This document shows positions 55,684-64,000 of a stretch of DNA of 64,000 nt, in pieces. Below the pieces are notes generated by a model. It was not told the origin of the DNA and made no database searches. It worked only from the letters and a program-made list of their open reading frames with translations. Source of the stretch: Aphrophora alni (Eukaryota > Arthropoda > Insecta > Hemiptera > Aphrophoridae); NCBI GenBank assembly GCA_963513935.1, contig OY740765.1, forward strand, positions 77,659,054 through 77,723,053, in the 5' to 3' direction. The position numbers and the translations under genes were made by a program. Position 1 is the first letter of the stretch. Every line of letters begins with the position of its first letter.

Positions 55684-58005
55684 ACTTTCTTCTTTTTTTT
55701 AAACTTCAGATCTCTGAGAGTATTGGGAGAACCCCGTGGAAAAGCCTGTATACTAGTATTTAATCGATGCAGTGGCAACTACAACTAAATGTATACATAA
55801 CCTCCCATAAGAAATATTTTTTTACATTACATAACTTTCAGAAAAATTAATACCCCTATAAAGCAAAAGTGTCAATGAGATTATAACAATCAATGAGATT
55901 TTTTTGAAATAGGTCGAGTAATTCCTTAGATTTCCCTGAATAACCCTACAAACAAACATACATAGCTAATATACTAATAAAGAAAGGATTTTTCTTTATA
56001 ATATTTTCTTCTTTCGATATCCTATTCTATGGGTTTTATATTTAATGTGACAATTCATTGACTGTCACTACGGTTAGACATAACATTACTTACAGTACGG
56101 TATTGAATGTAAAAATCTACTTACAGTTTTTCTTGGTTTATATAAAACAATGTTTTTTTTTTAACAAAATCTAACCCTGCGAACCTCACTATATCACATT
56201 ACTACCCTCCACACAGGTCTATCAAATACTAAAATAATAACGAAAACTCTAAAAAACAACTCACACTCGGCCGAAAATAATGTCCATGCCTTGTACTTAT
56301 GTTCTATATAAACCAAAATTCTTAATGTGGCAATATAGCTACAGTCTTCTTCCGTTGTTGCAAGATACCGTAGTATCGGTTGGTGAGATTTCGCTATCTC
56401 ACCGGGTTTACCAATATAGTAGACACGAAGTAAGAAATTCTCAAGAAACAAATTAGGATCAGCTAAAACAATATTGATTACAGAAGTTCAACATAATGAA
56501 CTTTTGAGTGTTGAATAATTAGACCTATAAACACAATAAAAACTAAACAAGAAAAAAGAGTGCTTATCATCTTGGAAAAGAACTACAAGTTATAAAGGAC
56601 AGAACATTACAGTTTTTAACAGTTGTCAATGCCATCTTAATTATTTGAGGTTATTTTGAGTTATTGTAACTAGGGGTACATTTTGGAAATTGTACAACAC
56701 CAATATACTTTCTTCCAATTTGGGACCAGGATTTGCATGGTTTGAGAATATTTTCATGTTCAGTAGTCGCATCATGCAAAGGGGATTTTTGAATGAGAAA
56801 ATAAAGTTTATTATAACTCTAACTAAAATTATTGTGACTGAGAAACTGCTCATTTAATTCTGTTATTGACACCATTTTACTTAAACTTGTAAATTATAAA
56901 TAATAAACAACTCTTTGAGATGTTCTTTTTGGCACGTTCTATCCCGAGAGGGAGATATGTGTATTTTAAATTCATTTTTCTTCACAAAAATAATAGCCTA
57001 TATTAGAAGTCTAGTGGTAAATAACCTAATGGTAAAGTTTAAAAAAAACTAACTTATAGCTATAATTAAATTGTTTGAAATTTATTAAAAGCCGTTTGGG
57101 TTTCAGATATTACATATTCTTTTAAGTAATATATCTTGAATTTAAAAGACAAACATTTTCAATAAAATATTTATTTGCTAAACATTACGATTTGATAATT
57201 TCCATATATCCTTCATTACCACACCTCTCCCACAACAGATAAAAATGTCACTTATGTTTAAAAAATTCATTTTATAACTCCAAAATATTCTGTAACTGTT
57301 ATCTCTAATAAGACATACATTTTTAGGCTATCACATGTTTGTTTTCACAGGACTTCAAACTTGAAAATAGAATCCAGCTATGAATCTCGTAGTTGATTCT
57401 CTTAATTTATTCGGTTAGCCAATGGATATAGAGAAAAGTTGCAACGTTGCTGGCCGTTACATAATCTGATGTTGCAACGTTGCTGGCCGCGCTACATAGT
57501 CTATATTGCAAATGTATAAATTCTAAGGCAGCTGGATAGGATATGACAGCTAAAACATATACAAGGTGAGCCAAATAGGTAGAAATCACGCAGCAGCCAA
57601 AAAGCACTATTATTGCAAGATATACTACATTAACTTTATAATTTAAAAAAGCTGCTAGCAAGGTTTCAAACCTGTTATAGAATAAGTATATAATGTTAAA
57701 TCAATATAGACTTTAAGATTTCAGGTGGGAGCCAAATAGATAATGATATATCTATATGAGGATAAGATGATTAATCACTGATTTATACTTCTCTTACCAA
57801 CTCGGGATAAGAGCTCACCAAAAATACATTTTGTTTTTCTTTAAAGGCAAAAGACCTTTCAGTCATCATGACCTTATAAAAAAGAAGAAGATAAAATATA
57901 TCAAAGTAACATTGGCATAGGAAGGCGCATTTTAGAAAATAAAAATATCATACCAACATACATCGCACCATTGTGCATGTTCCGAGATCAAAACAAAACC
58001 TTCTA
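55684..58005. other. Intron DNA, no gene seen
   Basis: A short dimer lies at 57438-57503: two 33-bp units starting GTTGCAACGTTGCTGGCCG. Otherwise no frame here (for example 56194-56451 or 57407-57661, minus strand) shows a known domain or splice signals. Confidence 0.5.
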
Positions 58006-58009
58006 ACTA

Positions 58010-58596
58010 AGTATTGCCTATATCAAGTGGTACCAACTTATAGAATAAAATTTCCTCCACAACATAGTGTAAAACGAATACGATTTCTGACATAACAAAA
58101 TGGATTACATCATTTCGTAAACTGCAACGAATGCCAAATGAATTTCGTCCTGTCAAGTTTCTTCTATGGTCAAGTGGAAATATATCTGGATCTGTGAGAC
58201 GCAGAAAAATTTGTAATCTACGGTTTGAAAGAGAAAGATGTGATCTATAGAACAGTGTTTTGGTCAACCCGTTTGACAGAAATATAGATTGGTAATCATA
58301 TCGGGAAATATGGCGTCGCTTTTTAAGAAAAGGCGCAGAGTTTAAATTTACGATTTTACGCATCAAAAATATGCGAACTTCACCAATTTTTGGAATATTA
58401 CTTATAACGTTTTGTGGTTTGTTTTTTTTTTTTTTTTTTGCATGATTATGCATCTACGGAACATTAGCTTTCCAACGGTATTTTATTTATTGTGATAGGA
58501 CAATTTTAAATGGGCGTAAAGTTGAATTGCAAAATACGTGTTTTGTAGTTGGTGAACTAAGTGCTGTGGATCTCGGGTCGGGCATCCGTCCGTGGG
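58010..58596 (+). mobile_element. TTAA-flanked non-coding piggyBac-type element, copy 4, 5'-truncated
   Basis: It matches the last 600 bp of the copy at 40597-42369, from CAAGTGGTACCAACTTATAG through GTAATCTACGGTTTGAAAGA to TGCATGATTATGCATCTACG. It ends CGTGGG before TTAA (58597-58600); on the other strand the end reads CCCACGGACGGATGCCCGAC. The left end is missing. Confidence 0.7.
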
Positions 58597-58776
58597 TTAA
58601 GCCTACATTTGTTTCGCTACTATTTTGGCAACTTTGTAAATGGGCACTAATGTTTTTTCAGCAATAGTTCACCCATGAATATACTTGTTTTTTCTTCAAA
58701 TGACAATAATCGCACAAATACTTCTAGTTTTTCATGCATAAATGATTGTTTGTTATTTAAATGTCTTTCAATTTAC

Positions 58777-58955
58777 TGGGGCAACAGATTCACTACTTAA
58801 TATTTTTCCAAACACAACACATTCTGGTACAGGACAGTTTTCAGGACCACTGAACGTAAATTGGACTGTTACAGTTGAAGAAGGTATAACGAACCCATGC
58901 TCTGTTTTCACAACACTTATATTTGGAATCAATTCGTCTTCACTTTTGTTTATGT
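58777..58955 (-). CDS. Possible additional or alternative exon (phase conflict)
   Basis: The minus-strand frame SEDELIPNISVVKTEHGFVI continues to FSGPENCPVPECVVFGKILS and looks coding: balanced codons and a C-x4-C pair. It ends phase 0 at CCA|GTAAAT, which would fit exon 43662-43845. Possible acceptors (TTACAG before 58955; AAAAG before about 58943) have poor pyrimidine tracts. The first gives a phase that does not match exon 59424-59559. The second would match the 2-nt end of exon 62205-62641, implying skipping of 59424-59559. I treat it as unproven. Confidence 0.3.
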
Positions 58956-59423
58956 CTGTAACTATATCATTTTAAACTTTTAACCTTTTAATAAAAAATT
59001 TATCCGTACTAAACAATAAAATTAAAATTAACTTAAACTGATTAGCTCATATAATATGAGTGAAACTAAAAATGAACCTCAAAAAGGCTAGAACACAGGC
59101 AAAGGCTTTAGGACTACAAGCGCACAAACAATTAACTAGTGAAGGCGAACTGTGCACACACTAGGCTTAACATTGTTGTCAACTTGTACACGAGTCGCCA
59201 CTTGCACTATTGTCATTTTGCCATGAAAACTCACCACAAACAATAGTGTGCCACAAGCATATTCTTGTTTCCCCCCAAATCGAGGCCAATAAAAAGTATA
59301 GTATTTTTGTCTGATGCAGCAAACATGTTGAGAATGGTTAACAACTAATATTAACTGAAACCAACTTGACTGTAACTGAAACTAAAGTAAAGCTTCGACA
59401 AGTTATAACAGCAAGTAACTTAC

Positions 59424-59559
59424 CCAAGCTTCAATTTCCTTATCGGGTTGGTACGTCCTTATTAAATCAATCTCTGTATCTGGGGCGTGAACCACTTTTA
59501 TATGCTTGGTAACTAAGGTTTTATTTATATAAGTTTTACAACAATAGGTACATAACCAC
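59424..59559 (-). CDS. C2H2 zinc-finger gene, 136-nt internal exon
   Basis: A strong acceptor (TTGACTTTTTTTCAG) precedes 59559 and a consensus donor GTAAGT follows (59418-59423). The exon encodes WLCTYCCKTYINKTLVTKHI then KVVH, a complete C2H2 finger with C-x2-C-x12-H-x4-H spacing. A linker VHAPDTEIDLIRTYQPDKEI and EAW follows. Its first base G completes CCG with the last two bases of exon 62205-62641. It ends at phase 0. Confidence 0.82.
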
Positions 59560-59598
59560 CTGAAAAAAAGTCAAACAATTATACTTTTATAACAAATG

Positions 59599-59602
<4 letters not shown>

Positions 59603-59647
<45 letters not shown>
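59603..59647. repeat. (TA)n microsatellite
   Basis: A pure TA run of about 45 bp in the intron between exons 62205-62641 and 59424-59559. Confidence 0.95.
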
Positions 59648-59652
<5 letters not shown>

Positions 59653-60109
59653 AGTAAATTAACAGTCCAAAATTGCACAAACATACTTTGTCATTCACTC
59701 ATCATCAAACCCAAAAATATTATATAGTTGTCAATCAAAATATGAAAATTAACCGATGAACCTTCAAAGGCATTTATATATTTAAATGAAGCTCTAAATT
59801 TGCTTCCATTGTATTATAATCATGTCTTCAATGTAAATCATATTTGATTAAAATCAAGGTTTTAAATGAATGGCAGATAAGGTTTTTTTTTGTCATACAT
59901 GTACAATGTTATTGTAAAATCATATTCAATGTTTTTTCCCCTTATGATTTTGAAAATGGGTATGGGTCACTAATCTTAACATTTCACTGTAATTAGAAAT
60001 TGATAGAGCTCATTTTTAAATATTACACTTTTTTATAATAGACATATGGCCATTTAAATTTTTTAACTGATAACATGAATGGTCAATTTTATAAAGATGA
60101 CAAAAAAAA

Positions 60110-60310
60110 TACATTTTGTTTGGGTCCATAGATGCAACACTAGAGTTAAATTTTATCAAAATCATTGAAGCCAACTTTGAAAAAACAACTATATTTTGCA
60201 GCTACCCCAAATTTTGAGTCGTCAAAGAATGAGAGAAAAAAGTCAAGATATGGCCAAAATATTCCAACATACCAAATTTGATTAAAATCAGTTCACATGT
60301 AAATAGGCTG
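60110..60310. repeat. Dispersed repeat copy C
   Basis: Contains TTTATCAAAATCATTGAAGC, CCCCAAATTTTGAGTCGTCA, AAGATATGGCCAAAATATTC and ACATACCAAATTTGATTAAA, in the same order as the weaker matches at 5580-5750. Class unknown. Confidence 0.45.
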
Positions 60311-60384
60311 TAGAACAGTGTACAATGTGTACATATGACACAAGGATTGATTTTTTGACAACATTATAAAACTTGTACTATGTG

Positions 60385-60617
60385 TAGATTTTGTATGGAT
60401 AGGAGACACAGGGTTGACTTGGAAAGTGGTCCTGGTTTTTCTATTTGTGTACTACTAGATACCAATGACCACTTTCCAAGCTCTGTTTCCTACCCATACA
60501 AATAGAAACACACAATAAAACAGTGTTTTATTGTGTTTTTCTATTTGTGTACTACTAGGTAATACCAAGGACCACTTTCCAGGATAACCCTATGTCTTCT
60601 ATCCATACAAAATCTAA
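60385..60617. mobile_element. Palindromic hAT-like MITE (copy 2)
   Basis: It is flanked by the 8-bp direct repeat ACTATGTG (60377-60384 and 60618-60625). Ends are TAGATTTTGTATGGATAGGA and its inverted counterpart at the right. An 8-bp duplication and TAGA-type ends suggest the hAT superfamily. The interior consists of several inverted and direct copies of GACCACTTTCCA and TATTTGTGTACTACTAG. It belongs to the family of 27891-28196. Confidence 0.82.
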
Positions 60618-60787
60618 ACTATGTGCTCTATTAAATTCTAACATAACTTTTACTATATATGTATATGTCAAAAAATAACAATAACTTATATTTCATTTAC
60701 AGTTGCCTTTGACAAGTTTTTTCCTGACTTGATTCATAAATATTTTTTGGAAAAAAAATCCCATTTATATTTCGATTCTAGCTTGTA

Positions 60788-62070
60788 CAGTGAAACTTCT
60801 GTATAACGACACTCAATATCCAAATATAAAATTCGTTATGGGGGGGGGGGGTATTCGTTAATGGGAGGTTAAGGCCTTGAACTCATAAATCAATCTGGTG
60901 TTATGCTTTGGAGGCTAAACTACTGTATTGAATTTACTTACTTACCTTTTATCATGAAAACTCCATTTTACCATAGATTAAAACGGGACCATAACACTGC
61001 GGTGTAGAATAAAAATACTGCAATAATTATGTTTGAACATTGCACAATTTATTATTCACATAGACTCTAGCAACAACACTTAGGAACAAAAAACTGGCGC
61101 CACCACACAACAGCACAGGTACCACACTACATGCTGTATGAATAACAACCTCCTCAGTCAAGAGCTGGGCTCACACTAACAGTTATTAATAGAATGGAAG
61201 GGGAGGCCAAAATCAACCACGCAGCATCTGCAAGAAGCCTGAATCGGCCGAAAACCTCCGTGCCACAGCGAATGTGTTAAGCTGTAGTCCTCGCCTAATG
61301 GTTTTAAATGATCCTAAAATGTCGTGATTAGTCGGATTTGTATATTGTAATTCACAATGGTTGTCAGTAAGATTTGAGTCACAGTCATCTTTCTCTTCCT
61401 CTATTTCAATTTAAATTCTTGATGGCCCAACATCGCAGCAAACTCTAGAGCCTTTTCTTTTATTATTGAACCCGATAATGGAAGATTTTGTTCATGCAAC
61501 ACTGTTATCCATTTCATCATGGCTTCGTCAATGTCCTTATAAGTACACAATTTTTTTTTTCTATTTAAGTCGTAGTCATTTCCTTGTTTCAAAATTAAAT
61601 CACGATTTTTTAAAATTGTTGATAACAAACTTTGTGGAATATCAAATTTTTTGCTATGTCTTTTTTTTTAACACCTTTATCGACATCCTTTAAGATGGAC
61701 ATTTTATCTAAAACATTTAAACACTTTCGCTTTGACATGATGCACGGAAAACCTAACACTTCGAAAGACAACTGAGAACCGTGACAACTTCAATAAATAC
61801 AGTAGGCCTACTGTATAGCTTCAGTAAGGCCCAGTTCATTTTCCGGAATTGACCAGTGATTGACAGTTGGAAGGTGTGGCGAAATGGCTGTTTACTATAG
61901 TAGGGTGGGTAAACAAAGCTTGACACATTTATGACACTATAATACAGTATTTATGTTTTTTTTCCTTAAAGCTTCCGCTTTCCAAAACTCTTTCAATTTT
62001 TTACTGTGTGCTATGTATCGACTTCGTTATGAAGAGGTGTAGCATTCGCTATAAGGAAGTCAAAACACAT
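60788..62070 (-). mobile_element. Tigger-type element, internally deleted
   Basis: TA (60786-60787) precedes CAGTGAAACTTCTGTATAACG. The right end near 62045-62070 (TTCGCTATAAGGAAGTC) is a diverged inverted copy; its exact end is uncertain. A G10-11 run interrupts a second CGTTATGG motif near 60840. It keeps only the 5' part of a transposase gene. Confidence 0.65.
61401..61738 (-). pseudogene. Tigger-type transposase N-terminus, truncated and frameshifted
   Basis: ATG at 61738 opens MSKRKCLNVLDKMSILKDVD followed by a lysine-rich stretch. After a single-base frame break the family continues as FDIPQSLLSTILKNRDLILK (HTH) and LPLSGSIIKEKALEFAAMLG (second DNA-binding domain). The catalytic region is absent. 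Confidence 0.75.
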
Positions 62071-62204
62071 GCAATATTATTTATAGTTCACGGTGAGGAA
62101 TGTATTTCATTTAGAATTCCCTTTGCCATATAGTTTCATTTAAAAATGTTCTTATAAACTAAAAATCGTATAAATAACAAGGTGTGTCATGAAACATTAC
62201 TTAC

Positions 62205-62641
62205 GGTGTATAACTCATGTCTCTAGACATGTGATCTTTTAAATCTCTTCGGTATTTGTATGTTTGTTTACACAATGGGCATTGGTACAAATTTCCAGAG
62301 GTAGGCTCTCCATATGGACCGTACTTGTCAGTTAAAGGAGGTACGAACTCTGGCTCAGAATCCTCCTTTGGAATAGACACGGTAGTAGCAGTAACAGTTT
62401 TTGTAAAGGCAGGAGTTTTTGCATTATGCACGGCTGTAGCAGGAGTTTTTATCATAGACACAGCAGTAGCAGCTTTTGCAATTGGTACAGCACTAGAAGT
62501 TTTTGCTACAGAAGTTTCTTCATCAAGCAGAATACCTCTTATATGTTTTACGGTATTTGAATTTCTTCGCCAGTATGTTTTTAACTCTTGTGGTTTAGTG
62601 GAACCAGAGTCTACAGATGAGGTTGAGGGCATTCCAACTAC
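62205..62641 (-). CDS. C2H2 zinc-finger gene, 437-nt exon (most 5' one found)
   Basis: The acceptor ATTTTTTTTCAG precedes 62641 and the donor GTAAGT follows (62199-62204). The frame starts VVGMPSTSSVDSGSTKPQEL. It runs through a low-complexity part with degenerate repeats (TAVSMIKTPATAV, HNAKTPAFTKTVTATTV) and an acidic stretch (PKEDSEPEFVPP) to LYQCPLCKQTYKYRRDLKDH. This finger has Met where the second His is expected (DHMSRDM). The exon ends with two bases (CC) that pair in phase with exon 59424-59559. A strong acceptor at its 5' side means that the start of the gene lies further right. Similar single-finger exons occur in insect BTB-zinc-finger genes, but I cannot name the gene. Confidence 0.8.
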
Positions 62642-62918
62642 CTGAAAAAAAATTATAATTTCATTTGGATTATTCATATCGTATACAGAAAAGTTACATC
62701 TTTTACACATAAAAAAAATATATATATTTAACTGGAAAACATATTGAAGAAATTTAAAAAAATAATTGTAAGGCTTGCTTTGTTGTAAGGTCATTAGGAG
62801 AAGTTTATTCCTACAAGATTTTATTTTTTTTGTAAAGTGTTTCACTTATATTCATTTTGATATTATTTTCTGGGGTTCCTCATCAAATAGAACTTCACGT
62901 AAGCTTGTATTTCTTTTT

Positions 62919-62921
<3 letters not shown>

Positions 62922-62993
<72 letters not shown>
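62922..62993. repeat. (TA)n microsatellite
   Basis: A pure TA run of about 70 bp. Confidence 0.95.
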
Positions 62994-62997
<4 letters not shown>

Positions 62998-63087
62998 CAT
63001 TGTATATAATATATCAAATATATATTTCTTTTTTAATGTATATAATAATGATACATTCAAGAATTAAAAATACACTTGGTAAATACT

Positions 63088-63140
63088 GTATGTATGTATG
63101 TATGTATGTATGTATGTATGTATGTATGTATGTATGTATG

Positions 63141-63184
<44 letters not shown>
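63088..63184. repeat. Compound (TATG)n-(TA)n microsatellite
   Basis: About 14 TATG/GTAT units (63088-63145) run into about 20 TA units (63145-63184). Confidence 0.95.
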
Positions 63185-63186
<2 letters not shown>

Positions 63187-63349
63187 CCAACTGTACACAC
63201 AACTGTTGTAATCCTCAATTTTTAACTTTAGTTTTGACATGAAAGAAATATTTGCTTTGAGATTTGAAATATGAAAATAAACAGGGAATTTTATGATTGG
63301 TCTAAGGAAAAGACAACGCAAGTCAAATTAATGACTGTAAATAATATTT

Positions 63350-64000
63350 GAAACAGGGGGAAATAAAAAAAATTAAAATAGATTTCCAAAATAAATTTAA
63401 GGCAGAAAATGTTAGTTATAAGGTATAATAAATTTTAAAGTGAGATATTGTATTGTGGAAATAGACAATGCTTGTCGTCAAGCAAATGATTTGGATAGTG
63501 TCAGTGGGACCAGATATGTGAACGTATTGAGATTTGCTGACTAAGTAGATCTGAAAAAAGGACGCTTGGTTGTGAAGCAAGTGAGAGTTGGAAGTTGGAA
63601 GGGAACATTTGAAGTGAATAGATGGCAAGACATATTTTTGATAGGAAATAGTTGAGAACAATGTAGTTATGTTTGAGTGATTTTTTTGAACTTGAGAACA
63701 ATTTAATTAATGTCTAATAGTTGGGAGAGGAAGATTGAGATGATTGGACCTATTTTAAGTCTCAAGACAGTGAACTTTTATGAGTGTGGTGAGAACAATG
63801 GTTTCGACGTGTCCGATTAAAGTGAGATGATCGAATTGGGAAATATAAACAAAACTGTAATGTGCTAACAGAGAACAGTTTAAGTTAAAACGTTAATAGA
63901 TATTTTGTTACTTGAACAATAAATATGAATTTGGTAAAACGAAAAGGTGAATTGAAGACGTCAGCATCGGAACAAGGAACAAAGCGAATTCCACGAGGCT
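63350..64000 (+). mobile_element. Partial LTR-like sequence related to the Ty3/gypsy element
   Basis: The last 80 bases (AATAAATATGAATT...TAAAAC...GA(C/T)GTCA...TTCCACGAGGC) match LTR positions 6785-6861 in order with moderate divergence. The preceding 550 bp are A/G-rich and C-poor like the non-coding 3' region of that element, and share AGTGAACTTTTA. The sequence is cut by the window end. It is probably another member of the same lineage, in the same orientation. Confidence 0.5.

Noticed and set aside
56194..56451. An 85-codon minus-strand frame considered as a zinc-finger gene exon.
   Set aside because: No zinc-finger residues and no consensus acceptor or donor at compatible phase.
58742..58975. 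A 77-codon plus-strand frame.
   Set aside because: The minus strand reading of the same stretch looks more like coding sequence; the plus frame has no motif.
62256..62645. A 129-codon plus-strand frame.
   Set aside because: Shadow of the zinc-finger exon on the other strand, which has both splice signals and a zinc-finger motif.
62845..63320. Frames of alternating Tyr-Ile or Met-Tyr-Val-Cys residues.
   Set aside because: Translations of (TA)n and (TATG)n microsatellites.

Overview
The window looks like nuclear DNA of an arthropod, most likely an insect. It is AT-rich, gene-poor and full of transposons: Ty3/gypsy, Penelope-like, piggyBac-like, Tigger/pogo, an IS630/Tc1-related DDE family, and palindromic MITEs. 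It also has GT-AG introns and long (TA)n runs. The species cannot be fixed from the sequence alone. No rRNA, tRNA, CRISPR or bacterial-type operon was seen.

Host gene: one real host gene can be traced, on the minus strand, from about 62.6 kb down to 28.4 kb. Five exons (62205-62641, 59424-59559, 43662-43845, 34091-34148, 28393-29728) have clear splice signals, and their reading phase matches at every junction. They encode a multi-C2H2 zinc-finger protein whose 5' end lies outside the window or was not found. A poly(A) signal sits at 28206-28211. Most of the transposons between 30 and 62 kb are therefore intronic.

Left part (1-20 kb): an RNase H remnant of a gypsy element on the minus strand (1-244), AT-rich DNA with a degenerate tandem array (4.1-5.0 kb), then a complete Ty3/gypsy element (5952-18749). 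Its 1.62-kb LTRs look identical. It has a Gag with a long coiled coil, Pol in the -1 frame, one in-frame TGA between RNase H and integrase, and 3.8 kb of C-poor non-coding DNA before the 3' LTR.

Middle (20-40 kb): a decayed transposon-like protein gene (20.2-21.5 kb); a Tigger element with a full-length transposase ORF whose first catalytic Asp reads Tyr (21550-23766); a piggyBac-type remnant (26.4 kb); a palindromic MITE; the zinc-finger terminal exon; a Penelope-type GIY-YIG fragment; and a nested cluster at 34.6-39.9 kb. In that cluster a piggyBac element lies inside a DDE transposase, a PIF/Harbinger-type MITE lies inside a Tigger terminus, and there is a hammerhead-ribozyme-like motif.

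Right part (40-64 kb): four copies of a non-coding, TTAA-flanked piggyBac-type family, one nested in a second large Tigger element (50963-54988); an unexplained GC-rich segment with a run of perfect hairpins (49.05-50.25 kb); a piggyBac N-terminal remnant with a 43-bp palindrome-bearing repeat (55.0 kb); a hAT-like MITE; a third Tigger remnant (60.8-62.1 kb); microsatellites; and, at the right edge, what looks like part of an LTR related to the Ty3 element.

The most interesting points are the phase-matched hidden exons, the hammerhead motif, the different palindrome just inside each TTAA-element terminus, and the in-frame TGA in an otherwise fresh-looking Ty3 element.
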